NCBI GenBank assembly: GCA_022539475.1 | Contig: VCMS01000081.1 | Span: forward strand, 118,905-182,904 | Reading direction: 5' to 3' | From: Gracilaria domingensis | Lineage: Eukaryota > Rhodophyta > Florideophyceae > Gracilariales > Gracilariaceae | DNA: 64,000 nucleotides | In this document: one piece after another, positions 22,769-32,919 of the stretch | How the letters are laid out: every line of letters starts with the position of its first letter | Numbering within the stretch: the stretch's first letter is position 1 | Made by a program: the position numbers and the translations under genes | Notes under the pieces: generated by a model | The model's database searches: none | The model's input: only the letters and a program-made list of their open reading frames with translations | What the model was told of the DNA's origin: nothing

Positions 22769-23671
22769 TCACTCGCCTTCCTTCGAGACTTGAAACAATG
22801 CACACCCCACTTGGTGGTCACTGGAATCAGTATCAACTTCATATGGAAGCCCTGGTGTGGGCAACGCCAGAATCGGCGGAGACGTCACAGGGTCGATTAA
22901 CGACGAGAAGGCGGATGCTTCCGCATCGCCAAAGGGTTCTAGTTTAACTGGCTGTCCTTTCCTGAGGAGAAAGATGAGAGAAGCTGCAGTATCAGCGAGA
23001 TTCGGGACGAACCGACGGTAGAAATCACACAAACCGAGAAATGATCGGAGTTCCGTTTGAGTTGTCGGATGTTTCGCTTCCTTCAGCGACTTCACCCTTA
23101 CCTCGTCGACCGAGAGCTTCCCTGGGCGGATAATGTGGCCCACGTATTTCACCGAGTCGGTAAAGAATTCGCATTTCTTGAGCTTCAAGGTAACACCTGC
23201 GTCACGCAGAACCTGTATCACACCCCTCACATGGGACATATGTTCATCCATACTGTTGGAAAATACGACAATGTCTTTCAAGTACGCAAGACAAGTGTTC
23301 CACTTGAATCTGGCCAACAGAATATCAATCGCGCGCTGAAACGTAGCGGGAGCATTCATTAGCCCGAAGCGAATCCGTTTGAAACGGTACAGTCCTTGGT
23401 GACATACAAACGCTGTCTTGTCGCGATCTTCCTTTCGAATTGGAACCTGCCAGTGACTCCAATTGGAGTCAAGGGGGGTAAATACTCTGGCGCTTCCCAG
23501 CGAGTCGATGTACTCATCCATCCGTGGAATCGGATACACGTCTTTGACGGTAACGGCGTTGAGTCGCCTGTAATCGATGCTAAAACGCCACGATCCATCC
23601 GACTTCGGAACAAGTACACCGGGCGATGCCCACGACGACTGAGCTGGCTGAATTACGTCGGCACGTAGCAT
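22769..23671 (-). pseudogene. Gypsy reverse transcriptase with altered active site
   Basis: RT fingers and palm are clear: SSWASPGVLVPKSDGSWRFS, DYRRLNAVTVKDVYPIPR, GLYRFKRIRFGLMNAPATFQ. The normally invariant YxDD box reads YLKD (residues 130-133), so the first active-site aspartate of the pair is lysine. Motif A reads FTPLDSNW, keeping its aspartate. The thumb and connection follow (FLGLCDFYRRFVPNLADTA). In-frame sequence continues upstream to about 23757, where an AT-rich interruption (about 23757-23840) splits the segment before MWDGSLGTIGITEHR-like coding. The enzyme should be inactive. Confidence 0.88.
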
Positions 23672-23902
23672 CTCCTCGACTTCAGACTTTTCTTCTTCCC
23701 GCGCTTTCGGGCCTGCCGGATACGGGTGTTGCGCGATGGGGCGAATATCTGGGAGTATAAACGTTTCACAAGTGTTGAAAATATTTAATACAATATATCA
23801 AGTTTCGTAAAACAAACCTTACGAAATAAATTTCATTAAATTTTTAATACGGTGCTCCGTAATTCCAATTGTTCCAAGGGAACCGTCCCACATCGGAGTA
23901 AA

Positions 23903-24580
23903 TTATCTGAGCATGTCTCGCAACTTCTCGCGATGAGGCGCTGGGACATGATCCAGATTCAACTTCTCTAATTCCTCCACAGGATTCGTCTGTTCTGTGC
24001 CAGGGGGCAGCGCTGATTTAACCGGAGTGAACGGTCGTTCGTGGCCCCGACTAACTAGATTCACCTCTTCAGTAGCAACTGCTTCTGGTACGGCGGAGTT
24101 TCCAGTTCTGGAGGAATCCGACAAAACGGAGTTTTCAGGACGCACCTCCCCCTCCTTAGCTTCGGGCACACCGAGAACCTCGGACGTTGAGATTCTTGTC
24201 TGTACGAGTGCCTTTGGATGCGGCAGGGCCGAATCCAGTACCTGGTGTTTGACTAGCCACTGAGTGGTTTTGCCAAAGTTGGCAACCAGTACCTTGAAAG
24301 ATTGATCGGGCTCGATAGAAACAACACCATTAGCTAAAGCGAGCTGTCGCTGATTGTATAACGATGAAGACGGTTGAACTAGTCGAATTCCATGTTGTTT
24401 GGAGATGCACTGTACCCACACCTGGGATTCCGGTGGGATTGAAACGGATTTCGCTATACGAAACTTTGTTGATTTGGGATCCACATTTGGAACCTCCTGA
24501 GCCACAGGTAGCGAAACGCGCTTCCGGATTGCGCCCCTCAACGGCTTCCGAACAATGGGAATGGTTATACCGTCTTCCAT
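23903..24580 (-). pseudogene. Gypsy pol spacer between protease and RT
   Basis: A 225-residue frame that continues the protease-side sequence (CDFCDRFVESIRPRAK lies just upstream at about 24640-24590). It ends in the acidic-helical pre-RT region VEELEKLNLDHVPAPHREKL. It aligns by position with the variable segment of Gypsy pol. No enzyme motif of its own. Confidence 0.6.
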
Positions 24581-24661
24581 TTCCAGGGTTTTCGCCCTCG
24601 GGCGTATGGATTCAACAAAGCGGTCGCAAAAATCACAACCGAGTATAACCGGTGCACCCTA

Positions 24662-24899
24662 GCAAAATCCATTGTCATTGAATCATCATGCGGCGGTAAA
24701 TGAAATTGATGCCTTTCAATAAAATGTAAGGGCACTTTCGAGAAATCTAATTTTTTCAAAAAATCACACTCATGGAAATGTCAGTGAAACAAAAACTTAC
24801 TTATTTTTCAATGACGTTGGTCATATTTCCTTACTACACCAGTCATCTTGTCTGCAAGTCTACTGAAAACCCTTTTAGTTTTCCCTTAACGAGTTTTGC
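24662..24899. mobile_element. AT-rich insertion in the protease region, possible small TIR element
   Basis: About 238 bp of AT-rich DNA splits the protease coding between NSLAAS and GAPVILGCDF. Its edges show a short inverted repeat (GCAAAATCC / GAGTTTTGC) flanked by CTA and CTG, close to a 3-bp duplication. The boundary is tentative. Confidence 0.35.
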
Positions 24900-25455
24900 C
24901 TGAGGCAGCGAGTGAATTGCAGACAACAAATTCAAGTTTCACCACGTAGGTGGCAAGTCTCACTGTGAGAGTTAAGTAACCAACCGTGCGCAACGAGTTT
25001 TTGTTCGCGTCTGCGATATCCAAGCCTGGACCATAGCGAACGAATTCCCGAAGTGCCGGGGGCACTAACGAAGAGTGAATGAGATTGGGCGCAACGCCCG
25101 TGTCCAACACAGACAGTTGACGAACCATAAACTGGTGTGATAAGCCGAGATGGGGATAAACCTTGTAATTCCTCTTGGCCATCACAAGGACTCTATCCGG
25201 GCTACAGAAATTTCGGGACCGTACCCACGGACGACGGAGAACCGTTAGAAGCTCTGAGTCCACGTGAGATTGAGCCATCTTCCTCGTAAGGATCTTCCTC
25301 TCAAGAAAAGTGACCTGGGAGGGAAGCGGCGGCGCCTCGGGCGTCTCCCACTTCGGCTCAGGAGACGCCCCTCCCGCAGGGGAAACTCCAAAGTTTAGTT
25401 TTTTGGGCGGGGTTGGCCGGTCTCGGCAAACTCTGTCCAGAGTGGGAAACAGCAT
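24886..25455 (-). pseudogene. Gypsy aspartic protease region
   Basis: A 189-residue frame containing the retropepsin-like LDTGVAPNLIHSSLV motif with the catalytic DTG, then GYLTLTVRLATYVVKLEFVV and NSLAAS. The C-terminal part of the protease lies beyond the AT-rich insertion. The upstream half is proline-rich and links to gag. Confidence 0.75.
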
Positions 25456-25609
25456 TTCCGGGTTCGGGGTTGGTCACAGTTACCTGTTCAGCCTGGTTCC
25501 GAGGTTCCTCAGTTCGAACGTTCTGTCCTGTAACAGGATTGCCAAACTTGGCCCTTTCCTCTTCATAGTTCTTACTCGGAACACGAGCACTGTCAGCTGG
25601 TGGCAAGGA

Positions 25610-26614
25610 CTCATACTACCTGATAATTTTCGGTAACTCCCGAGCGGGCAACATGCACACGGGTGCAATATGACCGGGTCGGTAACAAATATGGCAGATG
25701 GTCGTCACCGACTTATCGAAAGACCGATCACCATCTGGTAGTCGTTGTGGTTAGGCATTCACCCATCCTGGGCCTGAGAAACGGCTGCCGTTGTTCGCGT
25801 AAGCGAGTGGAGCGGCTTGTACCCGTGTTTCTCCCATATAGAGTGCGAGGTCACCTTCCAAGGTCGGAGTCGACGACGACGGAATGTCAGAAGACCCATA
25901 CGAATCCGGAGCACTTCCAACGAAGTGGACGTTACCCAGATCCGGGTTCGCGCAGTTTCCACGTTCCAAGGAAAGAGATGGAGATGACTCGTTGACGTGC
26001 AGCGGCATTGAGCGACGGGGTTTCAGCGGGCGCCGAGCACGGAGAACTTCGCCTTCTGCTTGGGCATACTGGACCAATTCCAGATACGTAATCCTACGTC
26101 TCTCTTCGCGATATCGCGCCACCAACGCCTTGATAGAAGGGTCCAACCCACCCACGAACATCATGCATCTCTCCTGAGCGGAGTACACATTTCCACAGCG
26201 ATGAAACGCTTTATTCAACCGAGTGGAGTAAACCGTTTCGGTCTCTTCAGTCTTCTGTTTCTTATCTCGTAGAGCGAACGTCGCGTTTTAAATCGCGCTT
26301 CCTGTTGCATAGGACCTCAGGAGATATTGGACCGCTTCCGGCCAACAACTGACACCTCCCTCAGATGCACGGGACGAACCTCGGACCGAGTTAAACTGAT
26401 CTTCAGCCATCCCTGACAGAAAATAGGGTAAAGCGAGAAACGCTCTCCGGGGTTCCGGGACCTGTTCATTGTCAGGCGACCTTGCAGGTACGGAGACGCG
26501 AGAACGCGGAGGCTTAGGCGGAGGCACTCCAGCATCTCTGGTCACAACTTTTCGAGAGTTCGGCGCAGGTGGCGCCATACCGGGCCGCGGTGTACCGAAC
26601 AGCGGTAAGATCAA
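25610..26614 (-). pseudogene. Gypsy gag with CCHC zinc knuckle
   Basis: Two frames make up gag. The upstream piece (26614-26288) has VQYLLRSYATGSA and PRRAFLALPYFLSGMAEDQF. The next (26218-25751) has the conserved gag C-terminal core CMMFVGGLDPSIKALVARYR and ERRRITYLELVQYAQAEGE. A zinc knuckle CHICYRPGHIAPVC (C-x2-C-x4-H-x4-C) is read at about 25700-25655 in another frame. Frameshifts separate the parts. Confidence 0.75.
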
Positions 26615-26775
26615 ATTAATAACGAGAGATCTCGATACTCCAAAGAGTAAGTAACGAACAACAAATAAAACACTCTAGAGAGTCTACTGTTCAACAGTAG
26701 CTTCCCTAAAACCAAAAGATCACTAATCGTGAGACTCCTCGACAAGAACGAGAACGAAGGAAAGAATCAAACCCG

Positions 26776-26793
26776 TTCCAGCTCGGGAGACCA
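26776..26793 (-). other. Primer binding site
   Basis: Two bases inside the right LTR the minus strand reads TGGTCTCCCGAGCTG, beginning with the TGG that pairs with tRNA CCA ends. I could not name the tRNA. Confidence 0.65.
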
Positions 26794-26795
26794 CT

Positions 26796-28157
26796 TGTAG
26801 AGCAAAACCCCAGCGATGGGATCATCTCTCAAGGCGTTTGAGTCCTTGCCCTCTAGACAAAGTGAACTCAGTGGTGAGCCCTCCGAACACGGATAGTGCG
26901 GGTGTAGGACCGCCCGTGGTACGGGATATACCTACGGAGGTTGAGGGGTGAACTGGCCTGATCCAGGAGTCCGGCGAAAAGCGACGGAATAGTGAAGAGA
27001 AAAGGTACCGTAGAGCGATGTAAGCCCTGAGTAAAAGGGGGAGAAGAAGTGAAAAACCAAAGAGGAACCATCGACGGGGCCTGCGACAAGCGGCAACAGA
27101 CCCGGCGACGGGAAACGGGGGTTTCGAATTAAACCCACGGGCCAATATCTCTATACAGAGAGGAGACGGAAAAACCACCTGACACAGGTAAGCAGTAATC
27201 TGCAGGTAAAGACAACTAAAACAATGGTCCGAAGACGGAAATAACCCCGAGGGCAACAGCTGTGTAGGTCAGTAGTGCCTGAATGATCCCGAGGGATGAA
27301 TCTAGTTCGTACCGTACGCGGTGACCCTTCTGAGGGAGTTGTACACTTTGCGCAGGCGAACGTAGTTCAGAGCCGAACTCGGTTACCCTTTACTGAAGGA
27401 GGAAGTGACCGGGAGGTCACCTCTTATATCGTGACCGATAAATTAGTTAAACTAAATTAAATGATCTAATGCGCACCTAAGCAGGTCCATACACGTGGTG
27501 CACGTGAGAACCCGCGGCAGCGGCCAGTAAAATATCCGACAATCATACCAAAACATTTTTGAACACACCCATTCCTAAAGACGCGTCCACGCGTCCAGTA
27601 CTCACCTACCCTATAAGAAATTTTTTCAAAATTGTGAACGTAACATGAAGGCAATCGGATGTTGTAGACCCTTACATTACATTCATTAAGCATTCCGCGC
27701 GACCTCCATTTTGGCACGGTGCATATTAAATTTTCAATTTTTTCAATTTTGTGAATGTCATATGAGGGTGTGCTGAGGTTGTTCTCATTGCATGATAGGC
27801 TGTTCTGAGTGCGTTATGACACTTGCACTATCCTTTCCCACTCCTCTTACACTCACAGCACACTCCCTTTTGGCACCCTAAATGAGGTCATAGGAGGCGA
27901 TTTTAATCCTCCATTCCACCACATAGTGCGCTCCTATTTTTGAAAAACCATCCAATTTACATCCGCGCGTGATCCGCAAGCCGCAAAAATTTCTTATAGG
28001 GCTATGCTACGTCATGGCCGACCCCTCAGGGTGCCATACCTCAATACTGCCGAAAAGCATCCCATCCGTGGGCCAATACTCATACCTTCCGAGTACCCGG
28101 AATCATCCCTACCAGGGATTTATGAAAACCGTCCCCGTGCATCGGGCGTGCTCTACA
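26796..28157 (-). repeat. Right LTR (5' LTR) interrupted by a small element
   Basis: Starts TGTAGAGCA and ends TGCTCTACA, the perfect terminal inverted repeat. Without the insertion at 27609-28001 and its 3-bp duplication it is about 966 bp and matches the left LTR. Confidence 0.92.
27609..28001. mobile_element. 393-bp MITE-like element nested in the LTR
   Basis: It is absent from the left LTR, which gives an empty-site control. Terminal inverted repeats are CCCTATAAGAAATTTTT, 17 bp perfect. It is flanked by a 3-bp duplication CTA (27606-27608 and 28002-28004). No coding capacity. A 3-bp duplication fits PIF/Harbinger or CACTA-type transposases, but I cannot assign the superfamily. Confidence 0.85.
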
Positions 28158-28162
28158 ATCGT

Positions 28163-28566
28163 TGTTTTGACTCCCGCCAATAAACAGGCGTTGCGTGTAC
28201 AACTATGGCCCTCTGCCCTATAACTTTCGGGTTAAAGGCGGTGGGGTACGATACATACAGATAGGTGAGCGCTTCTGCCATCGGGTTTTGACTGTGGCAA
28301 CATTTGGTGGGCCCCCCTCACCTAGGTTTGGTTTTTAAACCACTATGAAGAATCTAGGGTTCGTGAGGTTTATGCCACGCGTACTACAGTGGCACCCTGC
28401 TGTCGCGGCCGGTATTTTGCCACACGTATTACAGTGGCGTCCTGCGCGGCAGAGGGGCATGTGGCCACGTGGTTCACCTGTGCTCACTTCTAGTGGCGCT
28501 ATTTAGCATTTTCTTGGCGGGGCTCGCTCACGCCAAAGTCCGGCCCTGCTACGCCGCCCTTCTTTC
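28163..28566. other. Right flank of the retrotransposon, short direct repeat
   Basis: No gene seen. An imperfect direct repeat of about 30 bp (GCCACGCGTACTACAGTGGC and GCCACACGTATTACAGTGGC) lies near 28373-28443. It reads as older intergenic DNA split by the element. Confidence 0.35.
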
Positions 28567-28995
28567 ATGATGTCTGTTCACGTCGGCGCTTGTGATGGGG
28601 AGGCCAGTACTGGTTCCCACTCCGCTATCGACGTCGAGCCCGACCGGGACGCGGTGCTGGAGAATGGCGTTGCTGAGGACGAGGTGCCCGCGACGGGTGC
28701 CTTCATTGCTGACACCGTTGCGGGCACAGGAGGTGGTGGACCGGCTAGGGGCGGGGGACACTTGTCGCCCCGCGAGGCGATGAAGGAGGTGAACACGTGG
28801 CTTCTTCGCTAGTGTAACGGCGAGCGCTATGCCGAGGAAACCGTGCTCGATGTCTTGACTTTGGCCCCGCCAACGTACGTGCACCGCCTGAGAGACGGGA
28901 CGCGGTTTGCTATGCACTGCTTTAAGCTTTCAAAAGCAAGGGAAGCTGCAACGGCCGCTCTGGTTCGCGACATTGACGCATACTTATCTCAGTGA
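28567..28995 (+). pseudogene. Unknown short protein gene with one in-frame TAG
   Basis: Not recognised. A frame from ATG 28567 runs with a TAG at 28810-28812 and stays open to TGA at about 28993-28995. The second half reads as protein (YAEETVLDVLTLAPPTYVH, then RDGTRFAMHCFKLSKAREA). The first half is acidic and Gly/Ala-rich. It could be a small gene broken by one nonsense change, or chance coding in GC-rich DNA. Confidence 0.35.
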
Positions 28996-30941
28996 ACTAC
29001 TCCTTTTTGACTACTGACCTGTATTTCTTGTCTGCTCGCGTGTTTCCATACTCACATGTCGATTCTTAACGGTTTGTCATCGGTCCTTGATCGATGACAG
29101 CAAAGGGAGAAATGGCTCTATCAGATATGCTTTTATTTTTTCGGCTCGCAAGGTTATTATATCTTATTTTCTTTTATTACACGTGTGACAACTGTGCATG
29201 TCTTGTCTTTATGTGGAAAGACCCTTAAGTTGGGATACATGTCAGAGATTCCTTGTGAGAAGTATTTCTCAGATCGAAAGAATGGACCAACTACTCACGG
29301 ATGGAATGAATGGTACATTGACTGCACTCAAAAATTTAACTGCTTCACACAGAAACGGAGCCAAATAAGAGTGGTATTGAATGCTGTATGGCCTAACAGT
29401 TTTACTGCAGTCCAATGCTTGAATAACATCGGCATTCAAACGGTATGCAGCCAGGGCTGTGTTGCAATTAATTGCTATTGCAATATGTTGCAATATGCAA
29501 TAATTATTGCATATTGCAAGTATTTTGAGCTACTGCAATACGAATTGCAGTTTCATTTCATATTGGAGCTCATATTGCAAAATGGTATGATACTGTTAGA
29601 TTTGTTGCTTTACGAAAATATATATCGTAGTAAATTCAGATCAGTAGCCAAGATGGAAAGTCTCTGGAGCATTTCAAGGAACATATTGACTGACAATAGA
29701 AAAACCTTGACACCGCAAATGTTCATTCAAAGTATTAGCTTCTATGAAGGGTGAACAAAAGATTTTGAGACAAAGATTTGGATTCCAAATCAATACATGG
29801 TGCAGGATCAGATCAAGTTATGGCACGCATTGAACAGAATGCCGCCAAAGAGCCTTTAATATCAAACTGAAAATTGTAATCCAGATAGAAATGTAGACGT
29901 TAAAGTTTAGATTGCATTCTTGAGCATGCATCGGCATTGGTTAGCTGCCCAATATTGCTAGAATACTGCAAACCCGTTCGGTTAATGCTAATTTTATTGC
30001 AGATTTGGGGTGCTAATATTTCAGTTATTGTGGACGCCATTTTGCGTAACCAGAGACAACCTCGCGGGTGCTGACAAACCCCAAAAGAGCAACACGAGAA
30101 ATGCTCGAGTGTAACAGCGTAGAAGGGGAAAGATAATATCGTAGCTCAGCGATAAACGCAATAGCCAAACAATAGAACTGAAGCAACACATCCTGTCCGA
30201 ATGTTCACGTCAAAACAAAGAACCGACGACAAAAAGGCAGTCCAAGTAGCTAATAGATGCACCGCACGACCCAAGTTCGTTAGCAGAACAAAGGCGTCGG
30301 TACTCTTAAACCCGTCGCAGTGTGCACACGAGCCCAACGGAGGGCGACACACTACAACTTCAGGAAGGGGAGGGCGGGAGACCGAGACGCCCGTAGAGAG
30401 AAAGAAAAGGGGGGGGGGAGAAGGTTCATGGCAGAGAAGCACAGACCTTGCTAAAGGGAAGCGGGTATGCCAAAGGAGAGGTTCGACGACGCAGATGGGG
30501 AGAGATGAGAGAGGGTTGGGCGGTCGTCGTGAGGGAGGACGAGGTCTGCCCGAGGCGAATTAGTGATGAGGTCTCGAGCTCGGGGGTTTATATAGAAAGC
30601 TGCACTTGAGATATAGTCTGACGTGGCGTGTTCCCTCTATGCTGCACCTGGAAAGAATTGAGTTATTTTCGTAACGTTTCTCTAAAGTGGGTACGTGATC
30701 GAGGATCCATGTCGGGGTGCTGCCCGACTTCATTACATGTCATGATGTATGTCCCTGTAACAGCATTATGTTATTTGAATATCGGTCAATGTCCCCTTGG
30801 CCCTCCAGCTATCTAGGTATACCGTATCAAAATCTTGTGCCGACTGTCACGAACCAGGATAAAGGTCCTTCCTTTCTATGCTTTGCCACGAGTTTTCCGT
30901 TCCTCACGATGCCGATCTTAGTTACTTTTCTCCGTTGAACA
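28996..30941. other. Intergenic region with TTGCAATA repeats
   Basis: An open frame at 29185-29754 is long but its sequence is dominated by TTGCAATA-type repeats. It includes a perfect 32-bp palindrome at 29488-29519 (TTGCAATATGCAATAA and its mirror), so I do not call a gene. 30,060-30,600 is purine-rich and ends with a TATA-like TTTATATAGAAA near 30588. It might be a promoter or old LTR remnant. Confidence 0.35.
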
Positions 30942-31408
30942 TGTCGGCCAAGCAAGTTCTCACTATGGTCACTGATGATGATACGGACCATTCCTCTGCC
31001 CCCCGTCTACGTTCTAGCGTGATTGCTCACGAAGCCGAAGAGGTCAACAGTGATGTCGTTACCACGGAAGAAGCGAAGAAAGAACTTTCTGCTCATGCAG
31101 AAGAAAAGGTGGAGGCCGAAATTGCCGAGTTTGAAGTCGTTCTATATTGTTTGCTCTCCGCAGAAGCAAAGCAAGCCCTCGATCTCTATGGAGGCGTACG
31201 GGCTTTACCGCCGTTTTTTGTCGGTGGCTTGGGTTTCGGCCTTACGTTGTCGGCGCTAGCCCACCGCTCAACCCGTCGTTCTGCCATAGTGGGTCGAGTG
31301 CGCGCAGTGGCCCGTGACAAAGTTTTCGGCGGTGCTGCCCATCCTTCGAAAAAGAGGAGGATGGGCGATGATGGCCACGTTGATGATCGCACACCCGCAA
31401 AGACCTGA
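30942..31408 (+). CDS. Hypothetical small protein
   Basis: Not recognised. From the ATG at 30942 it has 155 residues (MSAKQVLTMVTDDDTDHSS). An acidic, Glu/Ala-rich helical stretch (TTEEAKKELSAHAEEKVEAE) precedes a hydrophobic patch (LPPFFVGGLGFGLTLSALAH) that could be one membrane segment, and a basic tail (HPSKKRRMGDD) that looks like a nuclear signal. The frame also stays open upstream to 30878. Confidence 0.4.
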
Positions 31409-31599
31409 GTCCCGGCGTTATGCATCCGATCTGAAACCCTTGCTCAGTAAATACTGCGTCTGCTTTCTTCACATCGTGTAATCCCAGTTTCAATAGGAGC
31501 AGCTCTTGCATCGCACGAGCGTGCGTGCGGTCCTTCGGCTTCAATGGCAATAGCGCGCGGTGCCCTCGTCTGGGCCGCGCAACAGCGCGCGGGGCCTCC

Positions 31600-32093
31600 C
31601 TAATGCGCCGCGCCAACCGGCGTGGCGATTCTTCGATGCGGCGCGCCAGCGAGGCGGGGCGACTCCGTGTCGCGGCGCGCCGGCTGATCGCAGAGTCTCC
31701 TTGACGTGCCGCGCGATTCGGCACGGCGACACTCTGATGCGCCTCGCCAGCGCGGCGCGGCGTCTCCATGATATGCCGCCTCAGCCGGCGCGGCGACTCT
31801 CTGATGCGGCGCCCCAGCGCGGTCCGGCGTCTCCTTGATGTGCCGCGCCAGCCGGCGCGGCTACTCTCTGATGCGGCGTGCCAGCGCGGCGCAGCGTCTT
31901 CATGATGCGCCGAGCCAGCCGGAGCGGCGAGTCTCTGATGCGCCGCCTCAGCGCGGCGGGGCGTCTCCTTGATGTGTCGCGACAGCCGGCGCGGCGACTC
32001 TCTGATGCGGCCCGCCACCGAGGCCCGGCGTGTTTATGATGCGCCGAGCCAGCCGGCGTGGCGGTTTCCTGCGTCGCGCCGTGCCAGCGAGAG
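31600..32093. repeat. GC-rich minisatellite, 33-bp units
   Basis: Diverged 33-bp units such as CGGCGCGGCGACTCTCTGAT...GCGCCAGC repeat about 14 times. Because 33 is a multiple of three, one minus-strand frame (32018-31242) is open throughout and would give an 11-residue periodic Arg/Ala/Ser protein (RRIRESPRRLA, RHIKETPRRAE). I treat the ORF as a by-product of the repeat unless transcripts show otherwise. Confidence 0.75.
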
Positions 32094-32919
32094 CGTGTGC
32101 TTCACACTCGACAGGTCGGCGAGCGAGATGAGGGCTCGGCGTCTAACCGGCGCCCTCATCCTGATTTTAGTGAGCTGGCGAAAAACTTTTGGGGATGTCC
32201 CAGGAGATCCCTTGGACACCTACCCAGTAACTGCCACCACAAAAATGCAAAAGAAGAAACATTCTTACGAGCTGACACAGACTTGGACTCTTGTGTTTTG
32301 ATTTTTGGGCAGCAGACGGAAACCTCATTGTTTGCTGAAGAAATCTCGTTCGTTTGCTCCAGATTTACAGAGCTGTTCATATCGGTGCAACAAAACAGCA
32401 AACACAATTGATTTCGAAGTAAATGTTTTGAGGTGCTTCCGACCAATCATTTCAGCAAAACCGCTGGCGGATACTACATAACTTGAATGTTTTACGCTAC
32501 TGATAGTTATAAAAGTGTGCTCCGTGTTGTCAGCGCATTCATGCTCCACTCTATGCCACTCCATGATTCCTGCTTTGTACCAAAGCTCGTTTGCGGGTCC
32601 CCACAGTCAAATATACGAGAGCAAAACGAGGAGGATGGTGAAGAAGCCATATAGCACACATTTTAGGAGCAAGAAGATATTTATCCTTCCGAAATGTCTT
32701 GTATGTCTTGGCCGTTATTTTCGGTTCTTTGATTTCGGCTTGTTGCCTCCTGCTAGTTTCGGTTTAAAGAATTTCCAAATTCAAGGTGGTTCTAACTGAA
32801 GCATTACGAGCTTCATTCGATCTCAGCTTTGAACAACGCTGGAGGTTGATCCTAATCTTTCCGGTTTCCTTTGCTTTCTTCTATTGTTCTGCACCACCTT
32901 CAGTACTCCACAACGAAAA

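Larger units (their letters stand above)
16327..28157 (-). mobile_element. Complete Ty3/Gypsy LTR retrotransposon with nested insertion and antisense gene
   Basis: An 11.8-kb element with two LTRs that share the terminal inverted repeat TGTAGAGCA...TGCTCTACA. It is bounded by a perfect 5-bp target duplication ATCGT at 16322-16326 and 28158-28162. Minus-strand orientation is fixed by a purine tract beside the left LTR, a TGG primer-binding site beside the right LTR, and the pol order gag, protease, RT, RNase H, integrase, chromodomain. Coding regions carry frameshifts, in-frame stops and a lost RT aspartate, so this copy is not autonomous. The intact target duplication and near-identical LTRs suggest modest age. 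A MITE-like insertion lies in the right LTR. Confidence 0.93.

Noticed and set aside
23757-23840. AT-rich interruption before RT read as an intron (GTAAGG...CCCAG)
   Set aside because: Splicing it out does not restore the pol reading frame, so an insertion or decay is as likely.
29185-29754. 189-codon open frame as a gene
   Set aside because: It is largely made of TTGCAATA-type repeats and has no recognisable domain.
31242-32018. 258-codon minus-strand frame as a gene
   Set aside because: It follows the 33-bp repeat and overlaps a better plus-strand ORF; recorded as a minisatellite instead.
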